A DNA stretch of 64,000 nt from contig OX388350.1 of NCBI GenBank assembly GCA_947579665.1, forward strand, positions 41,759,393 to 41,823,392, in the 5' to 3' direction. The DNA comes from Sympetrum striolatum (Eukaryota; Arthropoda; Insecta; Odonata; Libellulidae). A model generated the notes under the pieces. It ran no database searches. It was given only the letters and a program-made list of their open reading frames with translations, and had not been told where the DNA came from. Position numbers and translations under genes: made by a program. How positions within the stretch are numbered: the first letter of the stretch is position 1; each line of letters begins with the position of its first letter. This document shows, piece after piece, positions 46,431 to 60,823 of the stretch.

Positions 46431-49400
46431 ATGAATCCATACATATAAGCAATAAATCACTACTTAACCCCAAAAGAGGAGCACCAAACAAAATAGAAAA
46501 ACATAGCACGCGCATCTGTAAGTATCCGCATCGAAACTCTTCTTAAAATTAACCCAATTTCGGCAAAGCAGATTGCTTTGAGAGAAAAAAACAGGAGGAA
46601 AACACATCGTCCGGATGCTCCTCTCCGTTGGAATTGCAATCTCCGCTTTCTTTGGAAGGGGAAAAGGTGTAAGGGCCGTGAGAAAACGAGGCGAAGAGGT
46701 CGAACGAGAAAGTCATTCTGAAAGCTACTCCTGCCCTCTAACTGGTCGCCCGCCAACGATGCGCTTGTGGTAGACATAGCAGGATACATACACCACATAC
46801 ATATGCATGTTTTTGCGTGCACGCGCATACCGATTCCCCAAAGTTTTTTCCCTCCGTTCGCTTGCGCAAAAAACGGCGAATCCGAAGAGATAAATTCGCA
46901 GAGTCCCGACTTGTCTCGAAATCTGGGTCAGTGTGGAAATGAGGCTTTTAACCCTTACACGAGCATCTTCAATCATACGGACTAAACGAGCTATCTTAAA
47001 TATACCTCGATCACATGACGGAAACATTTATTTACACTATAAATAATCCACTCGAAACAGGTTCCTACTTTGAATTTCGGTTCTAAAATATACGCCATCA
47101 CCTTATCTAATGCTTAATCAATAACAGTAATAAATCTTACGCACTGCTAAACAATAATACATCCTAATATCCCAAATCAAAGCGAGATGAGCACAAAGAA
47201 CAAAGGAATATTAATCAAACCTAAATTCGAAACTCGTAGGAATGACGAAGGGAAAATACAAGTGTCACTTCGCAGAAGAGCTATCTATTTATGGAATCTC
47301 ACCTGAGAAAAATCACATTTGAATATGAAAATGGCAGAGCTTAACCGTATAGTGGGAGCTATGTAATGAGGTGATAAAAATTACACACCAATATAATTAG
47401 TTGGTTTCTAAAAACTCGTCAACATGATTACCTTTCTAGCTATAGAAGAAGGTCAAATAGGAAATTTCTTGATATTAAAAGCATGAGAATAAATTTAAGG
47501 GAGATAATGTTTCTTCAGCTCAGAATTTAAAGGTATTTGCATTCATCCCATCATATATTCCAAATTCCTGATCATATTATCTTAGTAAATTTAAAATAAA
47601 TTATCATGAGAAAATTCCGCATTTTTTCTGACCTAACTCTGAAAATAAAGGTTAAGAACAAAAGGAATTTTTCTGCGCTTAGTCACAAGTTCTGAAGAAC
47701 CCAAATTCGAATGAATCGTGACTAAGAAGTAAGACTCACCTCCGTCGTTACGTATACAACCGATAAATGGTAGTATGACGGCGTTACAGAAAAGAGAAAG
47801 TTTCAAAATAGTTCTCAGCAATGAGCAACCTCTCTTTATTCATTAATTTCTTGGAAAAAATAGACCTACGCAAATACAAAACCAACTCATTCGTAGAAAT
47901 GGATGGAGTATTTAAGATTTACGTAGAAAAACATTCGTCAACGACCAATGTTTCACATTTGAAGGGCGTTTCAGTTGAAACTATTACGTAAAACGCACAA
48001 TAAACCGTATCATATGCTTCTATGATGTCTAAAGGAGAAATAAACCAACAACATATAAATATAATTGGATATGCTGACAACAAATCACTTTTATTTCAAA
48101 GATTATTTAGCGCAGGGGATGCTGTGAAAATGTTAGACTTTAAATATTGAAATTGTTTTTATATATTGAATTAAATATGGAAAATACTTTCAGACATATA
48201 AATATGTATAAAATGACTTGGAGTTTGATCATCCAACAAACTCTTTCATTCGCAAAAATTTTTCATTAAAATATATAATTACCGCTGCCCTTGTTAAGCA
48301 TTATCGTTTACCTCCATTTCCAACCTCGAAAACATTTCTAATGGGTAAAGTGTAGAATCATGGATAAATCAATCAGCTTTGGCAAGTATATTAATACTAC
48401 TATTAGCTTTCTTTTTGTAAAAAGCTAATACCTTTGAGGATTGAGAAAAATCTTACATGAAAACTTCAACTTTACAATTCCTCAAACAAGAAAGCATTAA
48501 TATTTCCCACCTACATCGGAATTCAAAAAATATAGAAGTAGCACTTGGTGAACCAATTAATGTTGAGACTAAATTTAAGTCACAGATTCAAACATGTAGA
48601 AAGCACCATTTCAACCGTAACTTGCCGTGGAAGTCAATTATTTCCACACTAAAAAGCCCCCTGCAACTCAAATAAAAAAATTGAATCGACCAAGCCATTT
48701 ACTAAATTATTTTCCTTCTCTTTTATGCGTAATAAAAAGATTTGAGTTAATAAATCTTACGTTGAGAAATTCAAATCACACGCATGTGTATCGCTGACTG
48801 CTCAATACGGGGAAAGGCGAGTATTTATGTCGGGAGTAGAGTTGGATGCCAAGGACTCGGACAACATGACGCCTTGGGAGACGGCGAAGGGCGGAGATGC
48901 TAAAAGAAGGGAATGGTTGCGAAAGTATACTATGAATGAGGAAAAAAAGAGATAAAGGTCAGGATGGAGTGGATAGAAAAATATGGGTTGCTTGGATGAG
49001 AAGAGCTTTCAGAGGTAAGGACACACCCATTTACTACCACCATGAAACAATTTCCTTTCATGAATGACTTTCATCGAAGATTATAGTCGCATCTTTATAA
49101 GACAAGTTGTTAAGCAAGAATATTAAGTATAACATTGTATCCGAATTGTAATACAGCTAATCTGAAGAACTCGTCCATCATTCCCGCTTTCTCTACAAAT
49201 ATGAACCAAGACTGAATATTATACAGCATGTATGTAGATATTTTACATGAATATATTAGGTGTAATTATATATTTAGCTGCATATAATATGGTATAGAAT
49301 TTCAATTGACTTAAAATATGACGCTTAAGCAGTGCGAAAAGAATCTTTCGACTTAAATCATGCACGGTAACAACACAAAACACAATCTACACCTAAATAT

Positions 49401-51360
49401 GCATTAATACACTTCTAGCTGCCTTCGGCGTGTGGTAGGGAATTATTAATTAATTAAAATCAAATTAAAACAGAAATTACATTCCGACTTTTTTCCGAAA
49501 AATAAAATGTTGTGATTTAGTAGACTAATTATTTACTCAGAAAGCACGATTAGCTACATTAAATTTAATATAAATAAGCGAGAACCGTACAAAATGCGTA
49601 TGTCCTGCGATAATCGTTTCCGCATTGGTATAGGAGTTAAAGGCTTTTTTAAATAATAAAAAAATTTAAAACATGATACACCCAAATGACAAACAAAGAT
49701 GTCTGTATAAAATCTATATATCAACTCAAAAATTTTTATAGGTTTTGGCAGGGCGAGATCTAGTAAAGACTTTAAGCTGGAGCACTTTGAATCAACGTAA
49801 TTAAAAAAATAATAGCCAGACAAAACACCTTATAAGAAAACTGACTCTTCCACAGAAATAAATTATCACAGCTTTTACTAAATTACTGCAAATCTGACCA
49901 TAAACTCATCAGTTCTAATGCCATCAATTCAAAGATAGCAAATTATTTGAGAAATCCATCTAGCGCAGACACTTTGAGCTTAGTTTCGGATATGTTTTCG
50001 ACTTTGAATAATTGTCCTTCACATTGCCAAGCGAAGATATAATTCGTTCGGGGCGTCCGAACGAAAGGCTTTGACAGTTTGATGCTTGTCATAACAATTT
50101 CACCGCGTCCTCGAGAAAAGAATGCTTCCAAATGGTGCACGATGGGGTACATAATCATCCTGCTTGTGAAAAATCCATCCCTCTCATACGCATACGGGAT
50201 TAATACCCAAATTTCCTTGATGGAATAATTCCATCCCTCTTTCTACCCGAAGCTCTTGGCCCTGACGCACAAATCTTCTCCTTTTATTTTTTGAATTATT
50301 ACGCTTCGTGGCGAATTTTGAAATTGAGGGCGCGTTAAAGCCGCTTGATTATGTCTCCGTTCCCCACGGGAGGCCGCAGTGCTCCAAAGTGCTTCCGTGC
50401 ACACCTGATGGTGCGGATTTTCCTTTTTTTCTGATAATCGTGGCTTAATTGATGCCTACGCGGGGGAAATGAGTCATCTGCGAAATATAGGATTTGGAAT
50501 TACTTCATCGATGCAGTGATTACACTTCATTTAGAGAAGCAATAATTTGCCCTCATTCCACAGGCTAATGGGTGGCTTGCAGTTGTATAAATGCAGATGT
50601 ATATGAAAAAGGAGATGTAAATATTGATGTGGTTATAACGTGCCAATTTCGTAGCCGATGATAAAAGAAAACCTATATAACCTTAACACTTTAAAATCCA
50701 ACAATGTACAACGCTTTAACTTCGTAATCAATTTACTTCGGCATAATATAAGCAGAAATCTCAAATATATATTTAAAATACTGAATTCCTCTCATTGTAT
50801 TTAATTATATCTAGACATGACTATCTCGTAATTATTATTAAAGGCGAATTTACTCTAGTCTCATATCCAACCAAAACTTAAATGAGAGCGGCGATATATT
50901 TGCTAAGATGCACACGAATGACGTATTCATAGGTTAAAGATAAAAAATAGAACAGGATTGGTGAAATTTTGCCGAATCCTATTTTAACATTCAACTGATA
51001 TAAAATTACAGAAGAAATTACAAAGGAAATAAAATCACCTTACTTTATTGCTTATTGATGTACCATTAAAAACTTTGACAGTATTGCATCGTATGCTGTA
51101 CACGAAAAAAAATAATTTCTATCCTAACATAAGTAAATCCGACATATTAAGGTTTCGTTCCAGTTAAAATACGAAGAAAAAATAAACCAGCAACGCAAAC
51201 ACTGAAACATATATGTGAAATTAATGAGGAACCCAGAGAGAGCGAGATAAGTCTCTTAATCCTCAAAGGGAATGATATTCCGGAAAGAAGGAACGAGAAT
51301 CAAAATGCATGAGAAGAAAAAATTAACTCTTAAAATAAAATTTTCAAAAAAAGGCAAAAA
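46431..51360. other. Non-coding stretch, GC-richer blocks
   Basis: GC-richer blocks lie near 46480-47000, 48810-49020 and 49950-50570. Frames here (46460-46828 minus, 46725-47027 minus and 49554-49823 minus) show no known motif. A 71-codon plus-strand frame without a suitable start (about 48741-48955) contains DAKDSDNMTPWETA, faintly like one ankyrin repeat, but nothing around it supports a gene. The short hydrophobic frame at 47740-47821 (minus) is discussed in the findings. Confidence 0.5.
48401..48430. repeat. Perfect short hairpin, 10-bp arms, 10-nt loop
   Basis: tattagcttt (48401-48410) and aaagctaata (48421-48430) are exact inverse complements around an AT-rich 10-nt loop. Confidence 0.5.
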
Positions 51361-52072
51361 TAAGGTCCAGAATTTGAGCTCACAACGATGAATCAAGATG
51401 GATTTTTTTCTAAATTTCCGCCATAAAAATCAGCAAAAAGCAAGATTGAGGGAATACGTTCATGAATGAAATATATTGATTGAGAAATTTATGAACGCAT
51501 AAGTTATCAAATACATGCAACTACTTGCTTAAATAACATATTAAAAATCATCACAAAAATCAAATAAATAACTTAATTAATTCTATACAATTCTCTTAAA
51601 ATAGTAATATTAATATCTCAAGTGAGGAAAAATAAACATTCGACTCCCCCTGAGACTTATTTGATTCATCAGGGGGGTTCTCTATTTGAAAAAAAAATGA
51701 TTCACTATTAAACTAAATAACATTTCTTCACCTATAAAAAAGTATAAAATTTAAATGTTAAGGCGTTACTTTGTCGAAAGCCATGGAAATTTTTGAGGAA
51801 ATTATTCAGGAAATGTAGAAAAAAACTATGTAAATAAAAATAAAATCGTCGTTAATAAAAAATCATGTGGAAAATTTACTTAGTGTTTTTGTTCTTCATT
51901 GTCTGAAAAATTACATTAAAAATGTAATCCTTCAAATAAATATTTAAAAAAAGCCGAGGAAGAAGGTTCAAAATTAGAATTCACAACGATGAATCGAGAA
52001 AGATTTTTATCTCAAATCCCACCATAAAATCAGCAAAAAACAAGAATGAGCTAATACGGTCATGAATGAAAT
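51361..52072. repeat. Direct duplication of about 110 bp, copies 601 bp apart
   Basis: Copy 1 (51361-51471) and copy 2 (51961-52072) match closely: cacaacgatgaatc in both, then gatttttttctaaatttccgcc / gatttttatctcaaatcccacc, ataaaaatcagcaaaaa/ataaaatcagcaaaaaa, caagattgagggaatacg/caagaatgagctaatacg, and tcatgaatgaaat in both. The copies are better preserved than those of the other tandem pairs. The DNA between them shows no detectable similarity, so either the repeated unit is short or the rest has diverged. Confidence 0.75.
51646..51676. repeat. GC-rich hairpin, 8-bp arms, 15-nt loop
   Basis: ccccctga (51646-51653) pairs exactly with tcaggggg (51669-51676). A C/G-rich stem is unusual in this very AT-rich neighbourhood. 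It lies between the two copies of the 51.4/52.0 kb duplication. Confidence 0.5.
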
Positions 52073-53420
52073 TTCAACTCGTTATGAATAATTAAATCGC
52101 TTTAAAAATTTTCCTAATCATCAGCAGTGCATTAAAGCTTTGCTTTCACGGGAAGAGAGAGGGAAGCTGTATTCTATTCTCTAATTTCCTCCTACTGCAA
52201 AGCCTATATCCACTTATCCATCCCCAAATATGTCTTCGTCTCTCACCTAATTGTCCATATCCCTTCATTACGCATCTCCTCTTCATAAGCCCCCGAATTC
52301 TCCCACCGTTCTCGAATTAATCCCCGGGAGAAGAAGAGGACGAAATGGGATTAATATATCAAACCCTTGCGAATCCGCGAAAGGTTTTTTCCGCTGCAGG
52401 AAGGCGAAAAAATCTAATAACGTAAAAAGGGCAAACAAAAGAGAAATACTCGCCGAAAGGCGTGAAATTGAATTCTCGGATGAATTTAAAATGTCGGAAA
52501 AAATTGCCGGCATATATTATGCGAGGGGGAGTGAGTTTCCCCGAAAAATCCTCCGAAAAATATATTTAATTAAAAAGGGAGCGCGGAGAGATGCCTTCGG
52601 TAGGATAAAAATTTTATGGGTCTTTTGAACGTCAAATCCCTGATCGTCTCTCTTCTCGAATGGAATCAGATTTGCTGTCGGTAAGCAAAGAATATATATT
52701 TGCATGATTAAAATCTTATATTTAATTCCAAATATTACATTCTAATTATTAAATTTTATATTACTGACACATATTTCATAACTATGTTAAATCAGTTCAA
52801 AGTAGACTAATACAATCATAGTATTCTGTTAATTAATTTTCATTTTAAGCTGCTAGTTGGCTTTCTGGCCATTTGGAAACGATTGAGAGAAGCATGACAT
52901 TTCAATTTAAAGATTGCATGACATTCACCTTTATATAGAAGGGAAAACACTCCAAGAATCTAACGTAGGTAATGAACTACGCTTGAAATAGAGATATACA
53001 ACATAGAACGAGAAAACCCAATGTATCACAATGAAATACTATGGAAATAAATATCAGATTTTTAAGTAAAAGAATCTAGGGTACATATATAATTCATATA
53101 TGTCACATACTTTATATAATATAGCAATAAAGGATTATATCTTACACAATAATTACGCATTAATATAATTATACCTACAACTAACTGTGAAATAATTGTT
53201 ATCTAATAAAATGTAATTTAATTCATTACATTATCTAATCTATAAAGAAAGATAAATTTGAAAAATCAATCATATCTAGGTAAAACATGAGACTCACTGT
53301 GTGTACATAACAATGCTGCGAAAATACTTAACAATGTTTATGAATACACAAATATGCATCATCCATTTATTCCTGTTGGATCGTAAGCCACTTAAGCTGA
53401 AAATATTTTAAAGTTCCTGG

Positions 53421-53460
53421 GACGTCAACTGATGACGTCTGAGACTGACTGACGTCTGAG
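53421..53460. repeat. Three GACGTC words and a 10-bp direct repeat
   Basis: gacgtc occurs at 53421, 53434 and 53451. The last two belong to the exact direct repeat gacgtctgag, 17 bp apart. Confidence 0.5.
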
Positions 53461-56400
53461 AAAACTGAACATTTTACTAGGTTTATTTCCTCTCCACTAT
53501 CTCAATATGAAAAAAGGTTTGTTTAATTTACAGTGGAAACTCTGCATATGCAATACAATGCAAACGGTAACTCTTCCAATCTTTTATCTGTTTCGCCACG
53601 CCAAAGCTATTATTAAAAAGTCGCTACACAATAAACCATATGTTAGTTAGCATCGTTCTATCATAAAATACATAAAAAAGGATAGCTCTAAACATGGCAT
53701 AAAAGGCACATGTAAATTCTAATAGTAATCCCACTAAGTTAAGAAATTATTCGCAATATAGAACCGATAAGTAAGAAAAAATTAGAAAAACTCAATATGG
53801 GAAGGCGTTACTTAGTGGAAGGCCATTACAATGAAAGAAAGACCGCTTCGTACACTTCCACAGCAATAAAAAATTATGACTATATACTATCCTTGGATAA
53901 TAAGCGACAATAAATAGCTCACGGCAAAGGTACCGATACATAGCGCACCATGGGTAAACATGGGCCTAGGGCATAAAATCCTCCACCTCTCTTTAATACC
54001 GCATCAATTTCACTTTTACCCTTACCCATAAAGTATACAGCGGTTAAAGTAGCGCAATACGTTACGAATCGAAGATGGCAACCGCATTCTTCCGCACATT
54101 TTCGGGGCTGTTTATGTGAGAAACATAAATCCGAGCAATACAAATAAAATCGAGGGAGGGATTTCATCGCGGATTCCGTTCCATAACGGTATATCGACGA
54201 GAGAGAACGCAGATCTCGGGGATCAAAAAAGCATGCCATTGCCGAGAGTCGTGACTCGAATCCTTTAAGAGCGATGCCCTCGTCCACTCTCACTTTCTTC
54301 CTTTCTCACGACCGACTTTCCTTGCCGCAATCTCAGCTAATCAACTCCTATTTTATTGCAGCCCTCTTTTTTAATAAGATGAAATGAATCGAGATAATAG
54401 AGAAAAGAAAATCTGCGATGGAAAGTGAGGCTTCGACCTTATGTTTTACCGTTGCCAGATGTTTCCTGAATACAAATTTTACAACCTTAGAGATTGAAAT
54501 ATTGTAGTGCTTGAAGACGTATAACACGGATATATAAATTTTATATTACTTGAAGTATATACTGCCATGTATTGTTGTATATTATTATATTTTAGATAAA
54601 AGTAAGGATTTATTGACTGATATAGGATGACGGATGGGACATTTAGTAACTATAATTTCCAAACGAAATCAAAGTTCTGATAATACTTTTTTATGATCAA
54701 ATATAAGTAAAACAGAATTGATCAAAATTGTCAATTTACATCAGTACATTAAAGATGTCAATTTTTCCTACCGAAATTTCAAATGAAATCCATCATATCT
54801 CGACTCTAATTCATCTTATGTCTTTTTACCGAAGGTCCGTGATAATGAATAAGCCAGATCGATGATAAGTAATAGAGTAATAAATAAACTAAAAATAAAC
54901 TATACTAGAAAAATGCAGCGTGAATGTTGTGATAACGTAAAGAAATCTATTGATTGAATAAAATGCTTCCTCAAAGACAAAGAAATCCTTATAAACTAAT
55001 ACACTAAACTATAAGAAAAAATATTATACCTTGAATATTTAATTGATTCCTTCTCTAAGAAAGTTGATTTCCTTATGAAAATATAACTCAAATTTCTGTA
55101 TTCGTAGAGAATAATGCTTAATTTAAGAATAGAAAAGTGAGGACAATACAATATAGAGGACAAATACAATGAATTTCTAATATTTGAAGGTTACCTCCAA
55201 AGTGAAACTTGAATTAATCTAAGTAATTATCACATACTTCCGAAAATATCCTAAAATGACACGGTTGGATATAACTAGGATTAGGGAGACAACTTTACAC
55301 TAAAACATAAACATATTGGGGCGATGTTATGTCCGTAATCTTCAATCTTACTCGTGATTCTATTCGATTCAATGCAAACATGGAATCAAAAATCCCCTTC
55401 TAACCTTGTGAATAAGCGTTACCTTTCGAAAACAATCACTGTATTTATCGTATTCACCTTCGCTTCCATTGATTACGACGAGGTGAAGCTTTCAATGAAA
55501 GCATAAAACAGCGAGAGAACGTGATCGTGATGCGGTCGAATTGATCACGCGAACATAAACGGAAATGAAAACATTCTTGTCGATGAAGAGGAGAGCCTTG
55601 TGGATCCGGGCCAATGTTCAACGATTATTCCGAACGATGTCATAAACCAACCGATTTACACATAACGGAAGAATGTATACACATGTTAACCTTTAATTTA
55701 TCCTAAGCTTTATTGTAAAGTTTTGCTACATTAGGAATAATAATCATAAGCGTAAAACAAAAACTTTAGTTTTCAAATCTATGTTATAACTAAAATGTAA
55801 ATCTCTCTGATATCCACGAATATTCTAAGATAAGAATAATCTTACAAATACGAAATTTCTTCCATTATAATGGATTTTTATTCGTCTGTGGCTACAGGAT
55901 AACTGGTAAAGGTAACTGATTATTCGGACAAAGCAAATTTATTTCATTTACGAAATCTATAGATAAACAGTTTGACACAATACTTATGTGACTAAAATTA
56001 AAGGTTGAGGAAACTTCGCCAAAACGATTCTTATAGTATAACATAAAGCAGCAATTAGTAAACACTAATCAAACCCAGACTCAAGATGAAGTTACGACGA
56101 CTATTTCTTCCGTTGTTTTGGAATGTGGATCACATTTCTCTTTCTATTTCCTTGACTTGTACAGAATCAACTATAGAATATGTTTATTTCATGAGATATT
56201 TACCGTAAAAAAATTCCAAGAAATGAAAACAGTATCCTAAGAATGCAGACAATGTAAGTAAGATCGACTTAATCCTTCATTTCATCGCTTGATATGAGAT
56301 AAAGGAAATAATTACTCATTTATCTAAGGAAACTGAAGTCCCTAGGAAAACATTTAGAACTAGTCTAAGAAGATAACGAGTTAACTTTAATTGTATTCGA

Positions 56401-57030
56401 TTCAACCTATTAAAAACGAAGAGGGAGTACATTCTGCATATACTACTTGTATTTGTATGTATCTCAGAGGAGGAAAGTTCTTAAAATGTTATTTAACTCA
56501 TACAGACGTGCTGAAATATATCCAAGGGTTCATTTTTGAGGATGTTAATGGGAAATCTATCATCCAGAGTTGCGGGGCAAAGGAATTTGTTACAAAGGAA
56601 TAAAGAATCAATTTTGAATTACGACTCGTCCAAATGGATTCCGAATAATAGATAGAAACACCAAGCACGCGAGGCGGTGATTTATTATAAATGAGTCGAC
56701 GAGAAGGCATTTCAGATTAATTACTTAGCAAAGGCACTCCGAAAACCGCGGAGAGCATTTTATCGGAAAACGATTTTACGTCTAAAATTAATCCGATAAT
56801 TGGGAGTGTAAATGAATTTAAGCAACCGCGAAAGCGATGGGAACTTGATAACTTATCCCGAGAGAAAATAAATGGAAAATCCCTCGATATCGGAAATATC
56901 TGCTCCCTTACCCGGAAAACGTACTGACAGAATGTCTAAAGCCTAAGTAGGCGTCGTGATTATAATTTTTAAATTAATGCTAATTTCTTAAAATTTTGGC
57001 CATAATTAGTTACACGTTCACATCATATCT

Positions 57031-57052
57031 TAGGAGTCACAGGAGACTCCTA
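57031..57052. repeat. Perfect short hairpin, 8-bp arms
   Basis: taggagtc (57031-57038) and gactccta (57045-57052) are exact inverse complements with a 6-nt loop. Confidence 0.5.
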
Positions 57053-59985
57053 GAAAATTTGGAAACGGCATCTTCACCAATTAATAAACACTCCAAATTT
57101 GGATGATTTTGAGGAAACAGGAAAAACGAAAACCTATCAATTTTACTTGTGCTAGGTTAGCAAATGAAAGCGTGATTTAGAAATCAATTCTAATTTTTAA
57201 ATATTAATTTGTGATTTCTCACATTCTTAATTTTTGGCTCCAGAATTTACGTAATTCCAATAAATAGGGTGACAGCGAAAGTAATTTGGCAAGACCTATT
57301 CCGTTTTTTGCTTCTTTTCTTGATTCTTGTCAATAAATTATCTCAATTTAATTTATGGTTATAATGAATACGGGTGCAATATAAAGAATCATATTTTCGG
57401 TTACGATTTGTCCAAACAGAATATGTGTAACAGACAAAAATATACTACTACCGACTAGGATGAACACATTGATGCCTTCTAAGCGTCTCTATCTCTATGT
57501 AAAAGACGATTAAAGAAATGTTTATTATTTCTAATGCATTTATCGCGAAAGAAAAATGTATTAAGCAAGGCGGTCGGTTAATACGCAGATTTTACAAACA
57601 GAATTGATACCAGATTTAAACGCATGGGCTTCACATTAATCTATCAGTAGTCATGTGGTGAAACCAATTCTCATTTCTACTGGCAAAATTTAATTTTTCG
57701 AAAATCGTAACATCTTGTAATATTTTTACTACTAATAAAATCACAGGAATGAATGATAAAAGGCAGAGGTAGTGGATTATATTTTGAATTAAATTTAATC
57801 AATTTCCCTCATGTTTTGCGCATTTATGTCGTCTCAAAAACGACGAGTTGGGACAATTCGTGTCATCGCATCGCAAGAAAACCGGATCAAAGGATGCCAA
57901 GATTTTTATTACAGCTTAGCAATATTGGGATAAAGTCTGGTCCAAAAATAAACCCATAAAAATTAATGAAATAACGACTTGCTACAAAAATCGAATAATC
58001 CAGAAGAGACAACCATGGAAAGCTATAAAACGGCATTAGTTACAGGCAATTAACTTTGGTGACCGATAGTGATAGAAATAAAACGGTCGGCGACTCCGTC
58101 ATCAATCTCAATATACGACGAATCAATGTAAAGGAAGCCGAAATTAAATTCGCGCACCAATATCGTCCAACGAACTATAAAACCCCAAGGGAGATTTTTC
58201 TCTTTATTGCACCAGCCTAATCGATTGCTTCGACGGAGGAAAAAATATCGCGACGACACTAATGCTTGAATAAATAAAAATAGGAAACGGAAACGCGGGG
58301 ATGTTTTTATTGCGAGCGTTCGCCGCCGAATACGAAATCGGTGCGAATTGGAAAGGAAGAGAAAAGAAATGTTGCCGCCGATATCGACTGCTTCCTTCCC
58401 GTCATACGAAACGAATGGCACGAAAATAAGAGCGGGTTCTCGCAGAATGAATCGGACTGGGGAGGTTTCATCCACCCCCAGTGCTGAAGGACGGTACAAG
58501 CAAATGTGGACATTGGACAATTCGCCGCAGCAGTTTGCCACGTTTATTATGTTTCATTTCATTGATTTATGTTTACTGTGTTGCATTTCATTGATGAAGT
58601 TAGTCTCACAAAAAAAAATTGGGTATGCCATGAGTTCTTCTCTCTTACTTTTCGTCCATTATAAACGTATTTATGGGAACAGAAAATGTTTAAATATCTG
58701 AAAATATGTGTGTGTGGAATCAAACGAGAAATAGATATACCATATGAATTTAATAGGTATGTAAAAGGACGTAATTGCAATCGGGTGAACACGATGACAG
58801 ATTCATTATCTTGTAGTATCTAAACGATTCCAGTCTTTAATAAGCCTTTTCTACTTTTCACAGAAAACATAAACTAATAATCATCTTTCTCCAACCTTAC
58901 TCGCAAATAGACCTGAGATGAGAAACCAACATACCTTCAAGTTATATGGGCATTTTCTGCGGTCTTCCAAAAAATTCTTGAAAAAAAATATTCCTTATTT
59001 AATAATTTTGTATCCCAATTTTGCGAATCTAACTAACCAACATAAAGTGAAACAAAGTTGTAAGCGAAGAATTCCCTCTTTCAGTAAGCATAAAATCGTT
59101 TTATCATATAAATATTGTATAACTGTATTTAAATGTATATAAATAAAATAGTATTATTGTGTAATAACAACATTTCGCGACACAAAAGTACGTTAGAAAA
59201 AGGTTCCGATGTCTGGCATACACGCTTCCGTTTAGATATAGAAGCCACATTCGCGAAACCATGAGGTATAAATACTTTGTATGAAAATGTTTATAGGATC
59301 TCAACAAAACAATACTAAAAACTGAAACAGAAAACCCATAGATGCTAAGAGTATGAGCATTATTTTAATTCCTTAAAATTTCATGGCGATGCATAGGAGT
59401 CGAAACGTTCTTCGCAGCGAAGTGGCGGTGGCAAAACGTCCTATTTGCCGCAAATGTAACCGTAGTTACTTGGGTTTCAGATGTACGGAGAGAGGAATAC
59501 CGGAGCAGAGAGGGCGATGGAAGGGCAAAAGGAAGGGCGCTCAAGTATTGAATAGAAAAGGAGGGAATGTATGTGTGGGCGAGCTCACAATGCAGCGCTT
59601 ATCGGCTCCGATCTGAGCGGGATGCAGCGCGCAATCAAAGCGACCGTTGTGAAATCAGATGACTGGCAGGACTTTGTAGTGGAATAATAAATTTTACTTC
59701 CCAAAACTCGTATTTTGCTGAAGAGCTAAATATCATTGGTGAGAAACATTTATATCAGTTCTACTTATGAACTTTAAAACGAAGTTTATCGAAGAGGGGA
59801 GACTCAAAAGATAAATTCACTGCAACGCAAGAGAGCATATAAATGAAGACAATAAAATCTATTATATAAATAAATTATTATGTAATGAATTGAAAAAGGA
59901 CATTGATGAAGAAAGAGCAAGAGGAAAAGATCAAAACGGAAAAAAAATAAAATGTGTAATCGCAGCCCATAGATGGCTAAAATGA

Positions 59986-60010
59986 CAATAACAATAATAA
60001 CAATAATAAC
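59986..60010. repeat. AAT/AAC microsatellite
   Basis: A short run of AAT and AAC triplets (caataacaataataacaata and onward). Confidence 0.6.
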
Positions 60011-60790
60011 GAAGAATTGATTATAAATAAAAACTGACGGGAGTTAAATTACAATATGAAATAAAACTTTATTTCTCAGGCTGAAGGGATAAAAATACGA
60101 GTCAAAACTATTGTTCTCAATTTTAACTCAAAGCATGATAATGACTACAAACTCCTTTTCTTCAATACAAATGTAAATGACTCAATATACTGGATAAATC
60201 TTGCTAACATTTTTATTTTCAATCTTACTGCTATGGACGGGATAAGAAACTAAAAAAAATTGAATATACCCCAAAAAGAAGCTACTTTCTTCTCATAATA
60301 CAATCCATCTGCTTGAACATAACCACTGATTCTGGGATGGCCATAAGGTGGGGGAGGGGCATCCTCAAACACGTGCTACAGCGTTCATTTGAGTAAAACA
60401 ATATTTGCGAAATGGGAGATTAGAAAATATTCTCGTGAGATGCGTCTTCCCCTGAAGCGAACGCATCGAAAACGTGACGACTCTTCCTCGGGGAAACAGG
60501 TTTTTAACGGAACCTCACTTTAACGAAGCACGATATTCCCACGTAGCAACGGGGATCTGAGATTGAGATTGCATTCTCTTCTTCTTTAAGATGCCGGCTC
60601 GACAATTGCCCGCTTCTCGAAAAAGAAAAACTCTTTAATTAAAGTACTATCTTCAAGGTAACAATGTTGACCTTCAATTTACGAAAATAGGAGCAAAATG
60701 GTACGAATATAGAGAAATAAACATATTCCTGAAATTCGCTTAATTCCCTTTCCAGCAGGATAAAACAGTTATAACCATATGAACGAATTC

Positions 60791-60823
60791 GATATAGATA
60801 GGAAGATATAGATAGGAAGATAT
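60791..60823. repeat. 14-bp tandem repeat, 2.3 copies
   Basis: gatatagataggaa occurs exactly at 60791-60804 and again at 60805-60818, followed by a partial third unit (gatat). Perfect copies suggest recent slippage. Confidence 0.7.

Larger units (their letters stand above)
52073..60790. other. Non-coding stretch, GC-richer blocks
   Basis: No gene is recognised. GC-richer blocks lie near 52140-52680 (pyrimidine-rich first half), 53920-54440, 55480-55680, 56640-56950, 58000-58560, 59380-59700 and 60310-60640. The longest frame in the window (58050-58541 minus, 163 codons) lies in the CpG-rich block at 58.0-58.6 kb, overlaps another minus-strand frame and a plus-strand frame of 117 codons, and shows no motif, so I do not call it a gene. 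The frame at 52251-52628 (plus, 125 codons) is likewise rejected. Confidence 0.5.

Noticed and set aside
48741..48955. Frame containing DAKDSDNMTPWETA, faintly like an ankyrin repeat
   Set aside because: Only one weak repeat-like segment, without the following G-H and V-x-x-L-L positions and without neighbouring repeats.
58050..58541. 163-codon minus-strand frame, the longest in the window
   Set aside because: It lies in a CpG-rich block where stops are scarce, overlaps long frames on both strands, and has no recognised motif or splice context.
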